Of a stretch of 9,215 nucleotides of DNA, positions 1-4,781 are shown one piece after another. Numbering within the stretch: position 1 is the first letter of the stretch; every line of letters starts with the position of its first letter. Where the stretch lies: assembly GCF_029067145.1 (NCBI RefSeq), contig NZ_JAIEFA010000046.1, positions 1 through 9,215 of the forward strand. The letters are read 5' to 3'. Below the pieces are notes generated by a model. The model was given only the letters and a program-made list of their open reading frames with translations. It had not been told where the DNA came from and did no database searches. Source of the DNA: Helicobacter sp. (GTDB taxonomy: Bacteria; Campylobacterota; Campylobacteria; Campylobacterales; Helicobacteraceae). The position numbers were made by a program, and so were the translations under genes.

Positions 1-313
1 TAATCATAGAAATTACAAAATTTTGCAAAATCATATGAATGGAATTTAGCTGATTAATGCAGCTACGAAGTTCTGTTAGGCTTTCGGGATTGTTGCGATT
101 CAAAATACGGTTTGTAACAACAATTTGAGATAAAAAAACGATTCTTTGAGCAAGCAAACGTTGCTTGCCGCTAATATTCACATAATAAAGCAAAGCGTCT
201 TGTTTTTGCAATCCTCTCTTGTTGATTTGCGCATAAAAAACGATTCCAACGCATAAAAGGATACACAATAAAGATTCTAAAATAATGATTTTTTTACCTT
301 TGAAAAAATGCAA
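1..313 (-). CDS. Membrane sensor with PilJ/NarX-type N-terminal domain (partial)
   Basis: Only the first 104 codons are present; the frame is open to the left edge. A TTG at 313-311 is chosen as start because AAGG (324-321) sits 7 nt upstream and an in-frame stop (325-323) excludes a longer protein. Residues 8-28 form one strong membrane segment. Next comes VNISGKQRLLAQRI (about 45-58), which matches the conserved ISGRQRMLSQRI-type helix of the PilJ_N / type IV pili methyl-accepting chemotaxis N-terminal family, also related to the NarX P-box. The rest, to residue 104, looks helical, as expected for a periplasmic four-helix sensor domain. Family members carry histidine kinase, chemotaxis or diguanylate cyclase outputs, and some are short with none. 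The output part lies outside the window, so the signal and pathway cannot be named. It is transcribed divergently from the lipoprotein gene at 428. Confidence 0.72.
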   Translation of the reverse strand, partial: MHFFKGKKIIILESLLCILLCVGIVFYAQINKRGLQKQDALLYYVNISGKQRLLAQRIVFLSQIVVTNRILNRNNPESLTELRSCINQLNSIHMILQNFVISMI

Positions 314-339
314 TGCTTTACCTTATAAATTATTGGTGT

Positions 340-345
340 ATTGTA
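340..345 (-). promoter_or_regulatory. Putative -10 element for the PilJ_N-type sensor gene
   Basis: TACAAT read on the minus strand at 345-340 lies 26 nt before the TTG start at 313. It resembles the housekeeping sigma -10 of Helicobacter and Campylobacter, in which the -35 box is weakly conserved. No clear -35 is seen. Assigned by pattern only. Confidence 0.35.
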
Positions 346-375
346 TCCATATTGATAAAAATTAGCAATAAATTG

Positions 376-384
376 TGCTAAAAT
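376..384 (+). promoter_or_regulatory. Putative extended -10 for the lipoprotein gene
   Basis: TGCTAAAAT on the plus strand is an extended -10 (TGn followed by TAAAAT). It lies 43 nt before the ATG at 428 and would give a short leader with the AAGGAG ribosome binding site at 417-422. The 114-bp divergent intergenic stretch holds promoters for both flanking genes. Confidence 0.45.
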
Positions 385-427
385 TAACTTTTGAAATTCA
401 CTGATTCCCATTCTTTAAGGAGCGCCT

Positions 428-1054
428 ATGTCCTTTTTAAAAACACTAAGCCCAAATCTAATACAAAAAAGTTGTTTTCTGACTTTTAGCGCATTGCTTT
501 TAAGTGCGTGTGCGCAAAAGTTTAATGATTTACCTAATACACGTGTTTTAAAAACTTGCCAAGAACCCATTGCGAGTTATCATCTAATAGATTTAAAAAG
601 CGGAGATTATAATGACCTCACGATTCCTAATGCACAAGTGCAACAAATGGTAGAAAAATCACTTGCGCAGAGTGGTTGCTTTATTCAATCTGAACAAATT
701 AGTACAGAAACAACCAACACACAAAAGAATCATTATCAATTAGAAGTAGTCTTTGGCAATATCAATACACAGACTAAACAAGGTGGTTTTTGGAGTTCGC
801 AAACAAGCGACCAAGCCGTTTTTGAAGTTCAACTCAATTTCCATAGAACCAATGAAGTAAGAATCTTTCGCGGAAAATCAAGCATTCAAAATCAAAATAG
901 CCAATATTTAGGAGTCTTTGGAGATAAATCCAAACTCAATCCCAACCAAATCCAAATCACTCTTCAAAATGCAATTAACTCCGCTATTAATGAGGCAACA
1001 CGCAATTTAATTCAAGTCCAAAATACGGATTCTATAAATTATTCTAATTTTTAA
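428..1054 (+). CDS. Putative lipoprotein of unknown function
   Basis: 208 residues. The ATG is preceded by AAGGAG (417-422) with a 5-nt spacer. The N-terminus is a lipoprotein signal peptide: a polar stretch, a hydrophobic core (about 17-26) and the lipobox L25-S-A-C28, so the mature protein of about 181 residues should be lipid-anchored, in the outer membrane unless a retention signal applies. The mature part has alternating strand-like segments (around 101-150) followed by a predicted C-terminal helix (about 172-198) and an Asn/Gln/Ser-rich composition. This layout recalls small periplasm-facing envelope lipoproteins, but I recognise no family and assign no function. The gene stands alone between the divergent sensor gene and the convergent alaS. 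The reading frame is intact and no second gene follows in its direction. Confidence 0.8.
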   Translation: MSFLKTLSPNLIQKSCFLTFSALLLSACAQKFNDLPNTRVLKTCQEPIASYHLIDLKSGDYNDLTIPNAQVQQMVEKSLAQSGCFIQSEQISTETTNTQKNHYQLEVVFGNINTQTKQGGFWSSQTSDQAVFEVQLNFHRTNEVRIFRGKSSIQNQNSQYLGVFGDKSKLNPNQIQITLQNAINSAINEATRNLIQVQNTDSINYSNF

Positions 1055-1077
1055 ATTCTAAGCTTCACGCTTAGAAT
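1055..1077. terminator. Hairpin between convergent lipoprotein gene and alaS
   Basis: A perfect 9-bp inverted repeat, ATTCTAAGC (1055-1063) and GCTTAGAAT (1069-1077), with a 5-nt loop, starts immediately after the lipoprotein stop codon and lies 17 nt beyond the alaS stop at 1094. It is placed to act on both converging transcripts. No long T-run follows on either strand; on the minus strand it is followed by TTTAAAAATT, so its strength as an intrinsic terminator is uncertain. Confidence 0.5.
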
Positions 1078-1093
1078 GAATGGCAAGGCTTTT

Positions 1094-3694
1094 TCAATGC
1101 TGCTTTAATGCCTCTTTGGCAATTTCTTTTGCGCGTTGCAAAGCTTGTGGAATCTTAAGTTTATCTTTGCCGCCCGCAGTTGCAAAATCCTCGCGTCCTC
1201 CCCCATTTCCTCCTAAAATTTGAGCAATCTCTTTTACCCAAGCTCCAGCCTTTAAATCCACACCTTTTACGCCTGCAGTGATTCCGATTTTGTCTTTTTG
1301 TTCCTCTGTTGAAAGCAAAAGAATCGCTACTTTCTCATTTTCGTTTTTAGCATTATCTACAAGTTTTTTTACCTCGCTTGTTTCAATCTCTTTTAATTCC
1401 AACACGATGAGTTTTGTTCCATTGATAATTTCTGATTCCATTGCTTTGAGGCTGTTTGAGGACTTGTTTGCTTTATTTTTCAACTCACGCACTTGTTCTT
1501 TGAGCTTATCAATCCCTTGTAAAAGATTCTGTGCTTTTAAGTTTTCCTTTGCTTTTTCTATATCGCCAAGCGCGTTTTTACCTAATTCATAAGCTGCCTT
1601 ACCGCATACCGCTTCAATCCTGCGCACGCCACTACTCACTCCGGATTCCTTAACGATATAAAAACTTCCGATAAATGCAGTATTTGGCACATGGATTCCA
1701 CCACACAACTCTATGGAATCACCAAAACTAATTACCCGAACTTCGTTTCCATATTTTTCACCAAAAAGTGCCATAGCTCCTTTTGCTTTTGCACTTTGTA
1801 TATCCATTTGCTCGCAGATTTGCGGATGCGCGCTTAGAATCTGTGCATTTACATTGGCTTCAATCTTTTCTAATTCCTCTTTGCTTAGGCTTTGCGAATG
1901 GCTAAAGTCAAAACGCAAACGATTGGATTCCACAAGGCTGCCCGCTTGTGCAATATGTTCTCCCAAAATCTCTCGCAAGGCTTTGTGTAACAAATGCGTC
2001 GCGCTATGGTGTTTAGCAATTTCCAAACGCATAGAATCCACGATTGCAAGCACTCCTTCTTTCAGCCTCAAATCCTGCACTGCCTTGACTTGGCTAATGT
2101 TTAAACCAAAATATTTTTTGGTGTCTAATACTTCCGCAATTTTATCATTATTGTGCATTAGCACACCTTTATCTCCCACAGGACCACCGGATTCTGGATA
2201 AAAAGGCGTCCTATCAAGCAAGATAAAGCCCATTTTGCCTTTTTTGATACTTTCGGAACGTTGCATATTTTCATCTAAAAGTGCGAGGATTCGGCTTTGG
2301 GATTCCATTTTTTCATATCCCACAAACTCATTAACTCCAAATTCACTCAATAAAAGCTTGAAATCGCCCTCTTTTGCACTATCGCCGCTTCCTTTCCAAT
2401 GTGCTTTTGCCTGCTCTTTTTGGGCTTTCATACAGATTTCAAAACTATCCATATCTACGCCAAAGCCGTTTTCGCGCAACATATCTTGCGTCAAATCCAA
2501 AGGAAAGCCATAAGTGTCATAGAGCTTAAACGCCACTTCGCCGCTAAAAAGCTGATTTGGCTTTTCGTCTTTTAATTTTTCTAGCTCTTTGTTAAAAAGA
2601 TTCATTCCATTTTCAATCGTTTCAAAGAATCGCAACTCTTCGGCTTTGCATTGTTGCATAATAGCTTGTTGTTTTTCTAGCAAATAACGATAATGCGCTC
2701 CCATATTTTCACACACACAACCTACCACTTGATAAACAAAAGGTTCTCTAAGCCCCAATAAATAGCCGTGCCTAATCGCCCTGCGCAAGATTCTGCGCAA
2801 CACATATCCTCTGCCCTCTTTGTCAAAATTCACGCCTTGTGCGAGCAAAAATGCCACACTTCTAGCGTGGTCGGCTATTACGCGAAAACTCGCTCCGCTT
2901 TCATAAAAATAAGTTCGCTTTGTAATTTCCTCTACTTTGGCAATCAAAGGCATAAAAAGCGAGGAATCAAAATTGCTATGTTTGCCCTCTAGCAATGCAA
3001 CCACGCGCTCTAGTCCCATACCTGTATCAATGCTAGGCTTAGGCAAAGGCTTAAGATTCCCCTCTTTGTCGCGCTCAAATTGCATAAAAACAAGATTCCA
3101 AATTTCTAAGAATCTGTCCCCATCTCCACCAAAATAATCCTCTGGTCCATTGAAAAATTCTGCGCCTTGGTCTATAAAGATTTCGCTACAAGGTCCGCAA
3201 GGTCCTACATCACCCATTTGCCAAAAGTTATCCTTGTCCCCCATTCTTTTGATGCGCGCAGGGTCAATGTGCGCACTCCATAGCTCAAATGCTTCTTCGT
3301 CGCTTTCGTGGATTGTTACATACAAAACACTTTTATCAAATCCCAAAACTTCTGTAACAAACTCCCACGCATACGCAATGGCTTCCTTTTTGAAATATGC
3401 CCCGAAGCTGAAATTTCCAAGCATTTCAAAAAGTGTATGGTGTCGCGCGGTGTAACCGACATTTTCTAAGTCATTGTGCTTGCCACCAGCGCGGATACAA
3501 GTCTGCGCACTTGTTGCGATATTGGGAGATGGAATCGGCACGCGTCCTGTAAAAATATCCTTAAATTGCACCATTCCCGCATTAGTAAATAATAATGTAG
3601 GGTCATCAGGTACTAAAGGCATAGAATCATAAACTTTATGACCTTTGCTTGCAAAATATTCTAAAAATAAGGCTCTAACATCTTTTTTTTTCAT
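1094..3694 (-). CDS. alaS: Alanyl-tRNA synthetase
   Basis: Cytoplasmic class II aminoacyl-tRNA synthetase that charges tRNA-Ala with alanine using ATP and clears mischarged Ser or Gly. 866 residues, close to the 876 of E. coli. The catalytic domain (about 1-240) shows the motif 2 region RHHTLFEMLGNFSFG (84-98), GDVGPCGPCSEI (161-172) and motif 3 GMGLERV (225-231). The tRNA-recognition region follows to about 460. The editing domain carries the zinc ligands H563 and H567 (in HHSATHLLH) and C664 and H668 (in CGGIH). A helical segment (about 705-760) leads to the C-Ala domain with its Gly-rich GGNGGGREDFATAGG near the end. All key residues are present and the frame is intact. The ATG is preceded by AAGGG with a 6-nt spacer. 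The gene stands alone, converging on the upstream lipoprotein gene and diverging from the broken unit at 3885. Confidence 0.98.
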   Translation of the reverse strand: MKKKDVRALFLEYFASKGHKVYDSMPLVPDDPTLLFTNAGMVQFKDIFTGRVPIPSPNIATSAQTCIRAGGKHNDLENVGYTARHHTLFEMLGNFSFGAYFKKEAIAYAWEFVTEVLGFDKSVLYVTIHESDEEAFELWSAHIDPARIKRMGDKDNFWQMGDVGPCGPCSEIFIDQGAEFFNGPEDYFGGDGDRFLEIWNLVFMQFERDKEGNLKPLPKPSIDTGMGLERVVALLEGKHSNFDSSLFMPLIAKVEEITKRTYFYESGASFRVIADHARSVAFLLAQGVNFDKEGRGYVLRRILRRAIRHGYLLGLREPFVYQVVGCVCENMGAHYRYLLEKQQAIMQQCKAEELRFFETIENGMNLFNKELEKLKDEKPNQLFSGEVAFKLYDTYGFPLDLTQDMLRENGFGVDMDSFEICMKAQKEQAKAHWKGSGDSAKEGDFKLLLSEFGVNEFVGYEKMESQSRILALLDENMQRSESIKKGKMGFILLDRTPFYPESGGPVGDKGVLMHNNDKIAEVLDTKKYFGLNISQVKAVQDLRLKEGVLAIVDSMRLEIAKHHSATHLLHKALREILGEHIAQAGSLVESNRLRFDFSHSQSLSKEELEKIEANVNAQILSAHPQICEQMDIQSAKAKGAMALFGEKYGNEVRVISFGDSIELCGGIHVPNTAFIGSFYIVKESGVSSGVRRIEAVCGKAAYELGKNALGDIEKAKENLKAQNLLQGIDKLKEQVRELKNKANKSSNSLKAMESEIINGTKLIVLELKEIETSEVKKLVDNAKNENEKVAILLLSTEEQKDKIGITAGVKGVDLKAGAWVKEIAQILGGNGGGREDFATAGGKDKLKIPQALQRAKEIAKEALKQH

Positions 3695-3712
3695 TTTTAA
3701 CCCTTAAAAGTT

Positions 3713-3727
3713 TGCGAAATTTTCGCA
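3713..3727. promoter_or_regulatory. Palindrome in the alaS leader/promoter, possible operator
   Basis: TGCGAAATTTTCGCA has 7-bp arms that match perfectly around a single central base. It lies 18 bp upstream of the alaS ATG. A minus-strand TAAAAT (3735-3730) just upstream would place the transcript start at about 3723, inside the palindrome. E. coli AlaS is known to repress its own gene by binding a palindrome at its promoter; a similar role here is inference. It could also form a small hairpin in the leader. Confidence 0.4.
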
Positions 3728-3729
3728 CC

Positions 3730-3735
3730 ATTTTA
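3730..3735 (-). promoter_or_regulatory. alaS: Putative -10 element of alaS
   Basis: TAAAAT on the minus strand at 3735-3730 lies 35 nt upstream of the alaS ATG. It is the best -10-like word close to the gene. A TTGACA at 3746-3741 is only 5 nt away and therefore cannot be its -35. Confidence 0.4.
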
Positions 3736-3790
3736 TCTTTTGTCAATTAAAAAGCCGCTAAAGATAGAACAAATTTTTGATTTAGAAAAT

Positions 3791-3806
3791 TTTAATATAT
3801 ATTAAA
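3791..3806 (+). promoter_or_regulatory. AT-rich palindrome containing a putative -10 for the unit at 3885
   Basis: TTTAATATATATTAAA is a perfect 16-bp palindrome in the divergent intergenic region between alaS and the membrane protein gene. It contains TATATT (3798-3803), a plausible -10 for plus-strand transcription, about 80 nt before the ATG. In DNA this AT-rich such a palindrome can arise by chance, so the regulatory reading is weak. Confidence 0.25.
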
Positions 3807-3832
3807 GTAAAGTTATTTTTAAGCAACCAATT

Positions 3833-3847
3833 AAAAAAAATGGGGGG
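3833..3847 (+). repeat. Adjacent homopolymers A8-T-G6 upstream of the membrane protein gene
   Basis: A run of eight A (3833-3840), one T and six G (3842-3847) lies between the putative -10 and the ribosome binding site (AAGGAG, 3874-3879) of the gene at 3885. G runs in intergenic DNA are unusual at this base composition. In Helicobacter and Campylobacter longer G or A runs near promoters change length and alter expression; six G is short for this. Confidence 0.4.
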
Positions 3848-3884
3848 TGGAATTTTTGTTATTTTTTAATTTTAAGGAGCAAAA

Positions 3885-4354
3885 ATGAATGGATTTAAAA
3901 CCCTAGCAAAGCAATTGGTGGAGCAGTTAGTAGGTGTGGCAAAGTCTGCTACTGAGATTAACGATGTTTGGTTCTATGAAAATATTTATTTGAGGCATTT
4001 ATTGTATTGGGTTTTAGGAAGTTTATTGCCAAGTATTTTACTATCTTTCCTGCTTCCAGATTTGCTATCCACTACAACAATATTTTGTGTATTTTTTGGT
4101 TTATATCTCTATTGTTTTGGTGTTATTGCATATAAATTTAGGGGTGCATACAATGACACACTTCGCATCATTGCTTTTATACCGCTCTTGATGCAATAGT
4201 AATTCAATTTATCGTCCCTAAAGACACCCAAACACCTACACACGCATTTTTGATATGTTTTTTACAAGGAACAATATTGCTCATTCTAAATACTTTATTG
4301 TTTGTTCCTTCAATATTCTACGCACGATACATTGTAAATCGCAATAAGAGATGA
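3885..4354 (+). pseudogene. Small polytopic membrane protein, frame broken near 4157-4196
   Basis: The ATG at 3885 follows AAGGAG with a 5-nt spacer. The first frame codes 104 residues, with membrane segments at about 39-59 and 65-83, and stops at TAG 4197-4199. The frame one base back is free of stops from 4157 to TGA 4352-4354. It continues naturally with DAIVIQFIVPKDTQTPTHAF, another long hydrophobic segment and a basic tail. One extra base, for example T4 to T5 at 4175-4178, would give about 156 residues with three or four membrane spans. A hydrophilic helical N-terminus (1-30) precedes the spans. The next gene begins 12 nt after the restored stop, as expected for an operon. No family recognised. 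The short product may still be made; decay, phase variation or local sequence error are all possible. Confidence 0.7.
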
Positions 4355-4366
4355 CAAGGCGGCAAA

Positions 4367-4721
4367 ATGAAAAGATTTGGTTTGATATTATGTATTTTTT
4401 GCAATATTAGTGTTGGGTGGCTGCAGGAAAATAAATGAAGAACCCAATTACAGATGCGATAGTAAAGAATGGGCAACAACAGTTTTAAATGATTCAGTAG
4501 AAGAAGTTTTGACGAGTTTGGTCTCTCTTTATCTGCGGAAGAAAAGAATCTATCAAAGCCAACCAAAGTTGAAAAATAATGGAATGTTGCCATTTATCGT
4601 TTTAACTCTCACAACAGCATTGAATAACAAATCATTGTATTACAAAGTCTATGATAATGGTGCAGGAGAAATGCTCTATGAAGAATATGAACCCAAAAAC
4701 AAAGAGAATAGTCAAAACTGA
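4367..4721 (+). pseudogene. Small lipoprotein, signal peptide broken at a T6 run
   Basis: The ATG at 4367 has AAGG (4356-4359) 7 nt upstream. As written it codes MKRFGLILCIF and then leaves the main frame, ending at TGA 4436-4438. The main frame runs to the stop at 4719-4721. Removing one T from the run at 4395-4400 joins them into MKRFGLILCIFAILVLGGC, a textbook lipoprotein signal peptide with lipobox L-G-G-C19, in a protein of about 117 residues. A GTG at 4410 could start the main frame, but that product would lack the hydrophobic core and could not be exported as a lipoprotein. The C-terminal part contains LYYKVYDNGAGEMLYEEYE. A second, weaker pair of shifts may lie between 4507 and 4576. 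No family recognised. The gene is paired with the upstream membrane protein, so an envelope role is inferred. Confidence 0.68.
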
Positions 4722-4739
4722 AAATTGGTAGGGATTCTT

Positions 4740-4781
4740 TTGCGTCATCAAAACGCAACAAGTAAAAATTTAGTTGCGTTT
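4740..4781 (-). terminator. Hairpin at the end of flgE, with an alternative pairing on the other side
   Basis: AAACGCAAC (4751-4759) and GTTGCGTTT (4773-4781) form a perfect 9-bp stem with a 13-nt loop that includes the flgE stop codon. Read on the minus strand the stem ends in TTTT, consistent with termination after flgE. The middle arm can instead pair through ACGCAA (4753-4758) with TTGCGT (4740-4745), a 6-bp stem suited to the plus-strand unit ending at 4721. It is probably a shared bidirectional terminator. Confidence 0.5.

Noticed and set aside
1278..3455. Several plus-strand open frames of 66-162 codons opposite alaS
   Set aside because: alaS is complete with all catalytic and editing residues on the minus strand. 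The opposite frames are Ser/Cys/Phe-rich shadows without ribosome sites.
3741..3746. TTGACA on the minus strand as a -35 box for alaS
   Set aside because: It is only 5 nt from the TAAAAT -10 candidate, and no good -10 is found at the normal spacing.
4157..4200. Programmed -1 ribosomal frameshifting in the membrane protein gene
   Set aside because: No X-XXY-YYZ slippery heptamer in the correct phase and no clear downstream stem-loop were found, so mutation, slippage or sequence error is preferred.
4318..4593. Minus-strand open frame of 91 codons opposite the small lipoprotein gene
   Set aside because: It is antisense to the plus-strand unit and shows no domain or signal peptide. The plus-strand frame has a well-placed ribosome site and a lipobox, so this is a shadow frame.
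4410..4721. GTG at 4410 as a genuine start giving a protein beginning MLGGC
   Set aside because: This would put the lipobox Cys at residue 5 with no hydrophobic segment before it. The ATG at 4367 plus a one-base correction gives a complete signal peptide and a good ribosome site.
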